From NCBI GenBank assembly GCA_015847255.1, contig JADLZK010000398.1, positions 124,001-188,000 of the forward strand: a stretch of 64,000 nt of DNA, read 5' to 3'. This document shows positions 45,317-57,514 of the stretch, in pieces. Position 1 is the stretch's first letter; the number at the start of each line of letters is the position of its first letter. Made by a program: the position numbers and the translations under genes. Source of the DNA: Hyparrhenia diplandra (lineage: Eukaryota > Streptophyta > Magnoliopsida > Poales > Poaceae). The notes beneath the pieces are model-generated. The model saw only the letters and a list, made by a program, of their open reading frames with translations, was not told the DNA's origin and searched no databases.

Positions 45317-46965
45317 ATGGAGAGGTTTGGTCACTTTGGTGGCAAGCCTCAGGAGTTCGATGGCACCAACTATCCCTATTGGAAGATTAAGATGCAAGCG
45401 CATCTCATGGGGATAGATTGGAGAGTGTGGGAGATCGTTGAGGATGAGAACTACCAAGTGCTTGCATTTCGAGTGGGTGAGGATCAAATAGCCCAACACA
45501 ATGCCAACAACCGGCGAGGAGTGTCTTGTTCTCGAGCCTCAAGGAGAGCGAGTTTGAGAGGGTAGCCACTTGTGAGACCGCTAGAGAGTGTGGAAGACTC
45601 TCGAGAGCTACCATGAGGGAACCCCACAAGTCAAGGCCGCCTCTACGAAACCTACAGAGAGAGTACAATAACCTCATCGGCTTGATGGCGAGACCATCGA
45701 TTCTCTCTTTGCTAGGTTTTAGAGCGATGCGCAACAAGCTTCGTGCGAACAAGCCCGGAGAGGTTGGGCGAGCACGAGAAGGCGTCTGCGGCTCTTATGC
45801 GCTTTGGATCGGAAGGTGTGGGATGTGAAGGTGTCGCGATCATGGAGTCCGCCAACTTCGACACACCCTCACTCGACGAGCTCTACAGCAAGCTCAAGTC
45901 TTCGAGATTGAGGCCCAGATCGGCGGCTCAAGAACCCCATCGGCGCCCGAATGTTGCACTCGTCTCGGTAAGAGCGGTTCGGTTCTTCACGCTAACCCTT
46001 CACTGATTTCTTTCGCCTTGTCTTCCTTGGTATGCGTGGATGAGGAGCAGATGGAGAGCCTTGGGGATGATGAGCTTGCACTAGTCATCGGCCGATTCTC
46101 ATGGTTCCACAACAACCGCATGAACCGCCGGGCGTGGCGGTGCTTCCAAGGGCGGATGCTTCGATGCGGGGATCCGGACCTTCGTTGCCGCCTGCCCCAA
46201 GAAGAGCAAGGACAAGTACTCCGCGAAAAGTACTACTCCAGCAAGTACGACGCCGACAAAGCGCAGGACAAAGCCGAAGTACACCTCCGCAAGCACAAGT
46301 CCAAGAAGGATTCGACAAGGAGGCGATCAAGAAGAAGTACCTCAAAGCGTGCCAAGGAGCACAAGCACGCCTTTCTTGCCTCCCTCGGCGACCTCGACAA
46401 CGACTCCTCGGGGACGCAGCAATCTTCTTCCGGCGAGGAGTCCGGCGAAAAGGTTGAGGACAAAAGCCGAATGGACTTTTTCTTCACCACTCCAAGCCCG
46501 GGGGCTTTTGCACCATGGCCCTCGATGGAGCGGTGGACCGACACGCGCCAAGCCAAACGGCAACGACTCTTCCTCCCTCCGAGGTACCTCCTACAATCGA
46601 AATCTCTCCGGCGAGGTTGAATCTTTGGGCGATACGCGCTTGTGTGTCAAGAGAAGTTGCTTAAGCGTGCCGCTAGGGAGAGAAAGGAGTACAAGGAGAA
46701 GTGAGATGGTCGTGACGGAGATAGAGCTACTTAGGAAGTCCTGTCAATGTTCCCCGATGAGACGGAGTGTGATGCTTGCATATTTGTGCATATGTCTAGT
46801 ATCATGTCTTTGCAGTCCAAGTATTCGGCCTTGCTAGATGAGCACGTTGATTTGAAGTCTAGGCCGAATTTGTTGAGTGCGTGCAAGTCTTGTCCCGACT
46901 TGCGATCCGAGTTAGCGAGAAGGTCGCCAAGCTTGTCGTATTTTGAGAAGGCCAACCTCGGGTAG
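45317..46965 (+). pseudogene. gag region of the copia element (frame broken)
   Basis: Capsid-type protein of the particle. The start reads MERFGHFGGKPQEFDGTNYP followed by YWKIKMQAHLMGIDWRVWEI, the N-terminal domain of SIRE-type gag. After 45480 the frame shifts repeatedly; recognisable later pieces are a degenerate zinc-knuckle area with FVAACPKKSKD around 46170-46220, a Lys-rich stretch, and SIMSLQSKYSALLDEHVDL (46797-46860), a heptad-like extension common in this lineage. Confidence 0.8.
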
Positions 46966-47939
46966 CACCGTCTTTGGGATGTGCTAAGTGTGAAGCTTTG
47001 GAGTTGGAGCTCATGTCTTGTAGGCATGACAAGGGGAGAGTCAAAAGGAGATCAAGTATCTTCGCTCTGTCTTGAGTTGGGTGTCTTGTGGAGAGCCGCA
47101 GCTTGGCATGATGATGAGTCGGGTTCAAGAGGGGGGACCGACACATCGGGTTTAGGCTTTGCTATAGGTGGGAAGGAGAAGTCATTTATGGCAAGGTTGG
47201 TCAAGGTAGTGGTTTTGAGCTCGAGTGAGAAACCAACAAACACTCCCAAATTGACCAAGATCACTCCACCTAAGCCTCTAGAACCCATTGTGCAAGATGG
47301 CATCCTCCAAGAGCCCACAAAGACTCCACCTCCCAAACAAGTGTGGCTTCCCAAACCGAACCACCTCAAGAACCCACTTGACACTGCGGGATCACGAGGA
47401 AACCCTTCCTAAGGCCAAGACCACAACAAGAGTGAACCATCCACCCAAGAGAGTGAACCAACCACCACCCAAGAGAGAGGTGAGGTATCCACCGTGAGTA
47501 TTGTCGAGAGATGGTCACTTGGTTGAGTTTTGCTTTAGGAGGAAGAGGGATGCTAGGCGCCGAGTTGGAGTTTGAGAACCGTGACATGTATCACCCACCA
47601 CTTGGCATGTATGAGAGGGGTGTGCGATCGGTTCGTGAGGCGCTTTGCTAGGCTTGAAGGTAGGAGGCCTCAGAGGTTTGGACCACGGTTTGTGAGACCG
47701 TTTGGTGGTCGTGCTCGCGAGTGGATGTAGATCGCTTTGGGAGCTTTGAGGTTGATAAGAGGAGTGCACCACGCTTTGTTGTGCGTGGTAAGCGATTTGG
47801 TAAGATGGGGCGTGGGATGGTTGTTTTGCCTAATGCATATTTGGGGCAAGATGGTCAACACCGGTACTCTTCCAAGTTTACTAACCCTTGTGTTGTGCCA
47901 TATGCTCATCCCATGTTCTATCGTTGATACAATTTGGAA

Positions 47940-48060
47940 GGGTTGGAGGACATGTGGCTCATTGACTCTACCGTTTCGACACATGACCGTAACTCAAAGT
48001 GGTTCTCAACCTCACCCCCATGAAGACGAAAAGAGTACATCACTTCGGGGGACAGCAACA
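47940..48060 (+). pseudogene. Protease motif region
   Basis: MWLIDSTVSTH...RNSKWFSTSP corresponds to the copia aspartic-protease block, normally WLIDSGCSRHMTG. Here the catalytic D-S-G reads D-S-T, and a stop follows, so the protease is inactive as read. Confidence 0.65.
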
Positions 48061-48319
48061 GAGGGAAGATTCTATCTCGAGGGTCAATCGGGATCAATGA
48101 CCACTTTGTACTCAAGGATGTGGCGCGTCTCAACCTTCACTTCAACACGCTTTACGTCTCTCGGCTCATGGCGTATGGGTATGAGGTACGCTTTAAGGTT
48201 GGGTGTTCTCGAGTTTTGGACTCTCGCGATGATCTCATTTGTTGGATTGTGCCATTTGGGCAAGTCTTTTCGTGCTGATTTTTCTCGAGGCTTTGGCACA
48301 TCTTGTTGCTTGTTGGCCG

Positions 48320-49190
48320 GATCCTCCTCCCCGATTTGTGGAAGTGGCATAGGAGACTAGGTCACTTGAGCTTCGACCTCCTTGCGAGGTTGAGTTCAAT
48401 GGATCTGATCCGAGGATTGCCTAAACTCAAATTTGAGAAGGATTTGGTTTGCCACCCCTCGTCGTCATGGGAAGATGGTATACGCTTCCCACCACCCGAT
48501 TCTTTCAGATTATGACCTCGAGGCAGGAGAGATCCTTCACATGGACACAGTTGGTTCATCTCGGGTGAGGTCGGTCGGTGGGGAAGTGGTATTGTCTAGT
48601 GATCGTTGACGATTTTTCGAGATACTCTTGGGTCTTTTTCATGGAGGGCAAAGATGAGGCTTTTGGTTTTGCTCGTGATCTGATTTTGAGGCCGAGAACC
48701 TGAGTTACGAGAGACGACCATTCGGCGATTCGCAGTGACAATGGCACGTAATTCAAGAACTCTCGGTTCGAGTCTCTTTGTGCTAACTTGGGTGTCGAGC
48801 ACCAGTTTTTCTAGCCCTTATGTTCCTTGTGCAGAACGGGATTGTTGAGCGGAAGAACCGGACGCTTGTGGAGATGGCAAGGACCATGCTCGATGAACAC
48901 AAGACTCAGGAAGTATTGAAATTTGAGGCAATCAACACGGCGTGCCATGTTTCCAACCGCATTTTCCTTCGTGCTTTTACCAAGAAGACATCATATGAGC
49001 TGCGGTTTGGGAGATTGCCCAAGGTGAGTCACTTCCGTGGTGTTTGGATGCAGGTGTTTCATTCTCAAGCAAGGTAATCTCGACAAGTTTGAGTCTCGAT
49101 CGGTGATGGCATTTTCCTTGGATATGCTTTGCACTCACATGCTTACAGAGTTCTAAATCTTAAGACTAACCGCGTTGTAGAGACATATGA
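48320..49190 (+). pseudogene. GAG-pre-integrase and integrase (frame broken)
   Basis: WKWHRRLGHLSFDLLARLSS at about 48330-48400 is the pre-integrase block. The core includes SRYSWVFFMEGKDEAF and then RSDNGT*FKN near 48735-48765, where the Glu of the SDNGTEF motif is replaced by a stop codon, and finally GIVERKNRTLVEMARTMLDE near 48838-48900. Integrase inserts the element's cDNA. The spacing is normal but several frameshifts separate the pieces. Confidence 0.8.
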
Positions 49191-49639
49191 GGTTACTTTC
49201 GATGAGGCTGCGCCTTGTTCCTCTTCTGTGTTTGAGTGTGCAGGAAAGGATGAGATGGAGCAGAGCATCTTTGTGGAGGAGGAGCTTGGGGAAGACGTTG
49301 GGGTGGGATGATCGGCGACTCCACCGCTTGCCCCGATCGACCCTGCGGCGGCGGCGACGCTCCACGGACCAGACCTTTCTACCACTACTTCCCTGGGGTC
49401 CCGTGGAGGCGACCTCCTCAAGGCAAGACGGCTGCACGCGAGGAGGTTCCCGATCCATGTCGAGGGGAGGCGACATCTACGGCGCCGGCGCCCTCGGACA
49501 TTCAGCGTCGTCACCCCGGGAGACCATGATTGGAGGGCTTGATCAAAGGGTAACTTCGTTCCAAATCTTATGCCATGTGTCATTTTGCTCATTACGCATT
49601 CGTTTCCACTATTGAGCCCAAAGATGTTGACCACGGCTT

Positions 49640-50440
49640 TATCCGATTCGGATTGGGTCAATGCCATGCATGAAGAGTTGCAAAACTTTGAGAGAAACCA
49701 AGTGCGGATCTTAGTGCCACCTCGGCTCGGTGTCATCTCATAGGAACCAAGTGGGTGTTTAAGAACAAACAGAGTGAGGATGGGGTGGTTGTGAGAAACA
49801 AAGCGGATTAGTTGCCCGGGGGTTTTGTCGAAAAGAGGGAATAGACTATGAGGAAACCTTTGCTCACGTAGCCGCATAGAAGCCATTAGGATCTTGCTTG
49901 CTTTCGCGGCCTCGAAGGGTTTCAAACTCTTCGGATGGATGTCAAGAGTGCTTTCTGAATGGGTTCATAGAGGAGGAGGTGTATGTGAGGCAACCCCGGG
50001 GGTTTGAGCATCCTAAGCGCCCAGGACTATGTGTACAAGTTGTACAAGGCCTTATGCGGCCCTGAAACAAGCCCCTAGAGCCTGGTATGAGCGACAAAGC
50101 TTTCCTATTAGCTAAGGGTTTTGTGATGGGGTCATGTAGACAAGACCTTGTTTTCGCTTAGGAAGGGCAATGACATACTCCTAGTCGGATATATGTGGAT
50201 GATATCATCTTTGGTGGCTCTTCACATGCTATGGTATCGAGTTTTGCAGAGATTATGAGCAGGGAGTTCGAGATGAGCATGATGGGCGAGTTGACCTACT
50301 TCCTTGGACTTCAAATCAAGCAAACCAAGGATGGGATCTTCGTACACGAGGGCAAGTACACGAAGGACATGATCCATAAGTTTCGCATGGGTGAGGCCAA
50401 GCCTCTTTCGACGCCCATGTCGCGGCGGCGGCCACTGGGC
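49640..50440 (+). pseudogene. Copia reverse transcriptase (frame broken)
   Basis: Successive blocks in different frames: RTKWVFKNKQSEDG-type start, ARGFxxKEGIDYEETFAHVA, MDVKSAFLNGFIEEEVYVRQ, the catalytic YVDDIIFG (YVDD at 50193-50204) and SREFEMSMMGELTYFLGLQI through EAKPLSTPMS. This is the RVT_2 family of Ty1/copia. The catalytic box is intact, while stops and shifts interrupt the N-terminal half. Confidence 0.88.
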
Positions 50441-50529
50441 GACGAAGACAAGGATGGAGAAATTTGTGGACCAAAGGGAGTCTGAAGCATGATCGGCTCG
50501 CTGCTTTGCCTGCGGCGGCAGCGCCCGAC

Positions 50530-51090
50530 ATCGATTTCTTTGTGTGCCTCTGCGCACGGTTTCAGTCTTCGCCGCGCATCTCTCACTATCAGGCGGTGAA
50601 GAGGATCTTCAGGTACTTGCAGTTTACCCCCGACTTTGGCCTATGGTACTCGGCTTCTTCCACTCTCTCCCTGGTTGGCTATTCCGATTCGATTATCTTT
50701 GGTGATCGTATGCATAGAAAGTCCACTTACGGTACTTGTCGGTTTCTTGGTACTTCTCTTGTGTCTTGGTCGATCTCGTAAGCGATCCGGTGTCGCTCAG
50801 TCGATTTGTTGAAGCAGAGTATGTTCTTCTTCTTTGCTTGTTGTTCCCGGTTTTTGTGGATGGTTGCCACTTTGAGAGACTTTGGTTTGAGCTTTTCACG
50901 TGTACCCTTGTTGTGTGATAGCATGGGAGCTGTGAGTGTAGCCAAGAACCCGATCCTGCATTCCCGGACCAAACACATAGAGGTGAGGTACCACTTTTTC
51001 GAGAGATCACCGGGAGAAAGGGGATATAGATGTTCAAACATGTGTACCTGTGAGAACAACGGTGCTTGGACATTTTCACCAAGCCATTAG
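50530..51090 (+). pseudogene. Copia RNase H (frame broken)
   Basis: HYQAVKRIFRYLQFTPDFGL, GYSDSI...GDRMHRKSTYGTCRFLG, a broken AEAEYV piece near 50812 and DSMGAVSVAKNPILHSRTKH then IEVRYHFF show the C-terminal RNase H of copia pol. Frames switch near 50780, 50830 and 50870. Confidence 0.82.
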
Positions 51091-52552
51091 ATCAAGTCCG
51101 TTTTGCCCGGCTTCGAGGAGAGTTGGGCGTGTGCTATCCCTTTTGAGGGGTAGCTCGCGGGTTGATGTACGATTGTAGTGCTAGGTTGCTTTACTTTGTG
51201 CATCATCTTGTATCATATTGCATTCATCATGTACACTTTTGCATCTTGAGCTTCTTGGTTATATTGATCACAATGAGACTATCTACATTTTAGTGTAACA
51301 ATTACTTGTTGGTGCTTATAGCTTGTGCTCATACATTCAATTGGTATATGTTATGAGCAAAAGCTGTTTTTTCATGTGAACTTGCTTAACAACGATGAAT
51401 CTTGCAAAATGTTCACCATTGAGATAGTTCCTAGCATGTTTAAGTTGTTGAGATCCTTTGTGCTTATCATGTATGCTAAGGTGACTATGTCTCATTCACT
51501 GAGTTATACACTTGCTTAGATGACCACATGCTTTCATATGCTAAAATCTGAAATCTAAGTTAAGTGTATGGAAAAGATTGAGATGGGTCCATACCGTCCC
51601 ACATCCAAGTCTTGGGACTGCTTCTCATTGCACTTGAGTTGAAACTGAGCTTGGTAGTGTTTGACCTGGACCATTGTCTTAAGCTTTCTGATTGCTCACA
51701 TGCATAGGCTTGACATGGTTGATTAGTAAGGCAGACGGTTGTGGATAACCACTCGCACTCATGTCTTTGGACCAATGCTTGTATCCGCTAAATCTCTGAT
51801 AATCTTAAAATGTTGTTGGCAAGTGTTGGTTCTTTCTTTGGCATGATGGATAAACTTTGCTTGGGGTAGTCCTCTTGATATACATGTGTAGCACTTGGTA
51901 GATTTCCAGCTTACTTATGCTATGTGCCATTCTTTGTGGTGGACACCTTTTTTCGAAATGCTTAAAACTGAATCAAAATGCTTTCAAGTCATATCTCATA
52001 TCTTTTGATCGGTTTGAGCATCGTGTTAAACACTTGATTTTGTTACCATGACACTACCTAGAGCATCTTCTCATTTGGATGACTATAAACTTGGAGCTCA
52101 CTCATTGCACTTTGCATGCATTTTCATCGCTTGATTAGTGCATGTGCCAACAAGGGGGAGAAAGATACAAAGACAGTGAAAGACAGTGAATTGTGAATTG
52201 GTATCTTCAGTGACTGCACTAGTCAAGGGGAGTAACTCGGGGGAGTATCTCTTTACCACTTTGAGCTAGATGTGTTGAGCCTTTGCCTCTGTCTTGAGGG
52301 GTCTAGCTTGTGTGTGAAAAAGAAATTGGTAGAGATTGGTTTGGAGTTGTGCTAGTGGTGTTGAGCCCTGTTCTACCTCTTCTTGAGGACTAGGCTACAT
52401 TTTAGCTTGGTTGTGTCGAGCCTTTTGCCCATGTCTTTGGAAACCAAGTTTTTGCTCCATGTTTGCTATCGGTTAGGTTGTCTTAGCTTGCCCGGATGTG
52501 CTTTCTTCTATCTTATTTCGTCTTTGTGTTGAATGTTGACAATGCACTCATC
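51091..52552 (+). other. Non-coding region between pol and the 3' LTR
   Basis: About 1.4 kb with no conserved frame. It contains AACAAGGGGGAGAAAG near 52150 and CAAGGGGAGTAACTCGGGGG near 52225, internal purine tracts like those of SIRE-type elements. SIRE relatives sometimes have an env-like frame here; I see none. Confidence 0.6.
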
Positions 52553-52564
52553 AAGGGGGGAGAT
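52553..52564 (+). other. Polypurine tract
   Basis: AAGGGGGGAGAT abuts the first base of the 3' LTR, the expected plus-strand primer. Confidence 0.75.
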
Positions 52565-54400
52565 TGCGAACACATGGTTGATTTGTCTCAAATGTGTTTA
52601 GTTTTGATGTAGTGATTGTCAACACTCAACATTCTTTCTCTATTTTTCTTTTATCTTTTTCTGCTTCGGCTATGGTTCACCTAAGCACACGTGGAGTGTG
52701 TCGAAGACGTATCTCTTGGTTCGTGTTGTGCGGGTGTGGAGCTTCGGAGATGGTAGCCGACGGAGAGGTGAAGGTGCCAAGGAGGGCGTCTGCCGGGCTG
52801 ACGGACCGTGGAGGTGAAGGACGGGCGTGAGGCTTGGACCGAGGGACCGGGTGCCGGGCGGCTAGCCGTGGTGGTGACATCCGGGACATCGACGGATGCA
52901 AGAGGGGCGTGGCAGGACCGTGTCGATCGAGTCAAGACGGCGGCGTCGCGTGAGGCGAGCGGGGAGCTCGGATGACTTGGCGACTTCGGGTGGTCAAGAC
53001 GGGCGGTGACACGTGTCGAGGAGGTTTGGTGGTTTGCCCTCAAAACCATCGGCGCGGGTTTCGTGGTTTGGGCCTCAAAACCACGGGCGGGTTTGGTGGT
53101 TTGTGCCTCAAAACCACAGCGCGGGTTTTGGCGGGTTTGCGCCTCAAAACCCGAAGTGTTCCGGACGGAAGGGCGACGCGTGGCGGCATCGGGGAGATTG
53201 CGTGGAGGCAAGGCTACCGGTGAGGAAGGCGCGGTGGCCGTCGGATCGAAGATTACCCCAGTCGACGGAAATAGCCTTAGGGTTACAAAATCGACTCATG
53301 TATCCTAGGGGTAGTTTAGGCGAGGAGGGAATAGGGGCTATTTAGCGAGGCATACCCCTTCATTCTCCCTTGCCTCTCATTTTCATATTTTCCAGTTAGG
53401 GTTCTGATCGAGGTGTGAGAGGTCCACCGATTTGTACCAAGATTTGCAGAGCAAGGGCTAGCTGTGATTAGCCTTTGTCTGGGGTGACGTTTGGATCGGT
53501 GATCGGTGTTCTTTGTTGTTCTTGAGCTGTGATTTTGAGTTCTTCACTTGTTCTTCCCGAGTTCATCCTCTCCCCCCCTCTTTTCTCTTAGCGATTTCTT
53601 CGTTTTGGCACCGTTTGATCTCGTTTTTCTTGCGTTGATTCGTGCTAGGGACGTGAGAGGATCATTTCCACCGAAGGGTTTGAGCTAATTCCTCACGAGC
53701 ACGTAGATCGGGCGAGTTTTGGATCAAGGTGACCTTTTGGGTGTGTTCTTCGTGTGATCCGCGATTTCTCTCGATTCACTCCATCAATCTCGAAATTTCC
53801 AAGGGGAAATGGTCACCCACATGCCTAGATGCTATGGCTCAATTCTTGTGACCTGAGGTTTCGATTTGAGTGAGTTTGGATCGATTTTTGGGGTGAGTCG
53901 CCGCCGGGCGTGGTGGCTGCTTTGGCCGTCGCGTCGGGGGTGACCGGGACGCACGGCCGGACGCCGCGTCGGGATTGACCGGACGCTCGGTGCTGTCGTA
54001 GCGTCGGGGGTGACCGGACGCTCCGACCGGACGCACGACCAGGGCTGACCCGGTCGGTCCGTCGTCGCGTCTGGCGAGAGGTCTGCCCGGGCGTCTGGCC
54101 GGGACGCTCGGCCGGGGACGCTGGACCGGACTCGCCCGGTGAGTCCGGTCAGTGAGTCCGGTCACTCTCGCGAGGCTGTTTTCTTCCCGTCTCTTGCGTG
54201 TTTGTTTCGTTCGGTTTCGGTTGATCCGCTGTGAGTCTAGAGCAAACTCTAGCTCATCCACCTTGCATCCAAGGTCGTGATCATACCGTGTGGTGTGTGC
54301 TTTTGCTCGAGGGGTCGTGAGAGCTACAAGTCATCTAATTCGAAAAGAATTTAATTGAGGCTCCCATTCACCCCCTCTGGTCGCCGTTTTCGGTCCTTCA
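52565..54400 (+). repeat. 3' LTR of the copia element
   Basis: 1836 bp, colinear with the 5' LTR. Differences are mostly one- or few-base indels in GC-rich parts (52760-52960 and 53890-54160), with far fewer changes in AT-rich parts. Confidence 0.93.
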
Positions 54401-54405
54401 ATCCT

Positions 54406-56800
54406 AAAGGTAATGTGCACAACTTTGATAGTCTCTATTCTTCGTAGGAATGAATTCTCTTATAGAAACTTCCTCTATAATTGTAGTACAATTATGAACA
54501 TATAGTTCCTTCATCTTTCCCCACTAACTACCGCCATAAGTGTGGACATTTGTTGAACATACTAAGAAAGAAGTGGTACCAAATGCACTTGCTTAATTGA
54601 AAAGGTGTATACATTATTCTTAATAAACAGGGAAACATCTGTGTAAAAAATTCTTTTGAGTGCAACATGTTGAACATTCACATAAAGTTAAAAGCTGGAC
54701 TAAAAACTCGAAGCTCGTTAGCTCTTTCGACTCGTGGTTGGCTCGGCTCGATTCAACTCGGCTCGTTAGGCAGCCGAGCCGAGCCAAGATAAAGTCGTAT
54801 TTTTTGAAAGTAACGTACAAAACATTCAAACCGTCATTCGGTGTATGTATACACTAGGAGGACTCTCGCGTTACTGCCGCGGCAATGCGATAGATTTTCA
54901 CGTATTTCTATGAGAATCAGCAATAGTTGATGTGAGATTTATAGTCATTTCTAAAAGTCTCCTAGATAAAAAGAATATATTTTAATGGGTGGTTCTTTAA
55001 GATGGACTGATAATACTTTTGTATTTAAATACATGACTTCAGCGATCTTATGCACTTATTATGCTATGCTAACCTACATGAGGTCTTGGTTCATTCATAT
55101 ATGTGGCACACAAAGACTCAGTATTACATAGGAAGCAAGCAGCTCCACCTCATCTCTTTCCCTTCTCTATCGTTGCCCAGATTAATTTGTCCCATGGAAA
55201 TGTGACTTCCGTCACATATCACGACCGTGATGTCCTGATCCAAATCTCAATTACTCATGCTTGTGCCATCCTTCTACTACGTGTCTCTGACTCTCTGTAC
55301 GTTATTTGACCTCCATGACAACTCGTCGACGCAAAGCCGTTGTATTGCTTGCAGCTGGATCATAAAGCCTGACAACACCATCTCAGCTCCTGCCCCCGAC
55401 CAGCTAGCGCCCTCCATTCCACAGTGTTGAATCAAGAATTAATTCACGATAGAGTCGACTCAGGGCACTCCCAATGCAACCATGTATGGTTTCTATAACT
55501 TCAAGAACCGATAATAAGAAACTATCCTCCCTAATGCATAATTTATGGAAGTAGTTTCTATATAGAAAAAAATTAATACGCAACACAATCAAAACAGATT
55601 GGCTGCGCCAGTTGAGGTGGATCACGTGAACAGGCCATGGTCAGGATGCATCGCCCATCTGCTAGACCTGCTCGCACTGCCTTGTCTATGCGACGACAAC
55701 AACCTTCAGAGGTGGCCGGGGTCCAGGCACCGGCCCGTGCGGCGGCCTCTCATCCAGTTGCGGCATCTGTGCCTACACTTTCTCAGCGAGGAGGGCTCGT
55801 TCGCCGCGTGCGTCTGTGGTTGCCGAGCCGAGCTCCACACGGTCTGGATGCTGGTGGTCGCTGACGTGATTCGCGACTCGCGAGCACCATCGTCGAGAGA
55901 GGAGACGGACGTCCCTGTGGTGGCAGACGGCAGGCTGTCGCGGGGTCCAGTGGATGGCGAAGCCGCGCCCAGACGCCGAGACGCGTGCATGGCGCCCAGC
56001 GAGGTGTCCAACGACGAACGATCGATCGATGCAATTTGCCACGCGGGAGCTTCGCGGGCGCCGTAGCGGCTGCGGGCTGCCACACACGCGAGCAAAGGCG
56101 GCTTCGTCGCGGTTACCACGCGCGACCTCTGCGGGCACCGTCGCGACTATGAGGGCGAGCTCCGGCGGCGCCGTCGAACGTGGCTACCTCCCTTCTCCTT
56201 TCCCGTCTTCCTCGGATCTGAGCTGATCCACCTCCGCATGGGGGCGCAACATTGGACAATTCACTGGAGGTGGCCGCATTGATCTGTCATGCGCTCGTCG
56301 GAGCCGAGGAGACTCGAGGGTCGGAGACTATATATAGCATTAGGAATTAATTGGGAGACTCGAGGGTCGGAGACTATATATAGCATTAGGAATTAATTGA
56401 AGAGAAACGTAAAGGAGACGATGAGGCAAGTGTAGTAGTCGCAGCACTGGGATCAACTAATGTGACTGTTTGTCTGCTTTTTCAGTTTTGGAAACAGAGA
56501 GTCTGCGTCAGTTGAGTTGAACGCAGATGAGAATTGATTGTTTGTTCTCTATTGTGTGGATTTGTATGGCGGGACCCGCTGATGACGTGGCTTCACCACA
56601 GCATAGAGAACTCCTAAGTGGGGGTTTCCCATATAGAAGGTTTAGATAATTCCAATAATCTACAATTCACATAATAATCTGTAATACCATATATCCACAA
56701 TTACTATACTTTCTATTTTTTTAAAGAAGATGCCCCATCTTCGTTTTCTCTCTTAGTGGTCAAACAGCTACCCAATCCCGGCCCAAAATGTTGAATATTA
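54406..56800. other. Intergenic stretch, possible gene fragment at 55.6-56.2 kb
   Basis: 54406-55590 is AT-rich; an inverted GGCTCGGCTCG / CGAGCCGAGCC pair lies at 54740-54785. 55600-56230 is GC-rich with a 155-residue plus frame and overlapping minus frames, none of recognisable family; a captured or decayed gene piece is possible. Confidence 0.4.
56309..56399. repeat. Perfect ~45-bp tandem duplication with TATATATA
   Basis: GAGACTCGAGGGTCGGAGAC followed by TATATATAGCATTAGGAATTAATTG occurs twice back to back without an observed mismatch, so it is recent. Each copy carries a TATATATA box-like core. Confidence 0.9.
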
Positions 56801-56809
56801 TTTTTAAAA

Positions 56810-57300
56810 GGAAAAAGTCCATTTTACCTCCCTCATCTTTTGCGATAGTCAGCTTTTCCTCCCTTATCTCGAAAACCAGACACACGACCTCCCTCATCTA
56901 TATAATCCGTGCAAGTGACCCCCCATAAGCTGGTTTGGGCTACGGTATTCGCATTGTTGGCGTGCGTCGACTTTGGGCCTGGTCAGCCCAAGGTTAAATA
57001 GAAAGAGATGTCGCTCACGCTGGTCACGCCGCATGACCGCATCGGACGAGAAAGCGCGTGAGCAGCGGCGCCGTGAGATGCGGCGTGACCAGCGTGAGCG
57101 GCATCTGTTTTCTATTTAGCCTTGGGCTGACTCAGCATGGGCCCAAAGTCGACGTGGACGCCAACAGTGCGAGCCCAAACCAGTTATGGGGTCACTTGCA
57201 CGGATTATATAGATGAGGGAGGTCGTGTGTCTGGTTTTCGAGATAAGGGAGGAAAAACTGACTATCGCAAAAGATGAGGGAGGTAAACTGGACTTTTTCC
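56810..57300. mobile_element. Fold-back MULE-type MITE, 491 bp, 9-bp target duplication
   Basis: The left end GGAAAAAGTCCATTTTACC and the right end GGTAAACTGGACTTTTTCC are inverted and the complementarity continues for about 225 nt to the centre, nearly the whole element. TTTTTAAAA occurs on both sides (56801-56809 and 57301-57309), a 9-bp target duplication as in Mutator-like elements. No coding capacity. Transcription would give a long hairpin RNA. Confidence 0.9.
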
Positions 57301-57514
57301 TTTTTAAAATTATCTCTAAAACATTGTGCTGCCCTCTCCTAGGCCCCCAATCCTACCCCAAAATGTGAGGCCCGATCGAACTTGCCCATTAGGTGGGCCT
57401 GGGCACAAATTTTAAGCCTGAATGTAGTTTCCCTTTTTGGAGACCCTGCCCAATTTTTGATCTGGTGTACATATGAAGTAGCATGTATATCGAGGCCTTC
57501 CTATATGCCAAACC

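Larger units (their letters stand above)
43418..54400 (+). mobile_element. Ty1/copia LTR retrotransposon, SIRE/Maximus type (10,983 bp)
   Basis: Two LTRs of 1836 bp each begin TGCGAACACATGG and end GGTCCTTCA; the target duplication ATCCT lies at 43413-43417 and 54401-54405. A tRNA-Met-type primer site (TTGGTATCGAGCAGG) follows the 5' LTR and a polypurine tract (AAGGGGGGAGAT) precedes the 3' LTR. The order gag, protease, integrase, RT, RNase H is that of copia elements. Long LTRs, a long gag with a coiled-coil-like extension and ~1.4 kb of non-coding DNA after pol suggest the SIRE/Maximus lineage. Every frame is broken by indels and stops, so it cannot encode working proteins as read. Confidence 0.95.

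Noticed and set aside
51091..52552. env-like gene in the copia element
   Set aside because: No open frame of suitable length or membrane segment pattern; only short chance frames.
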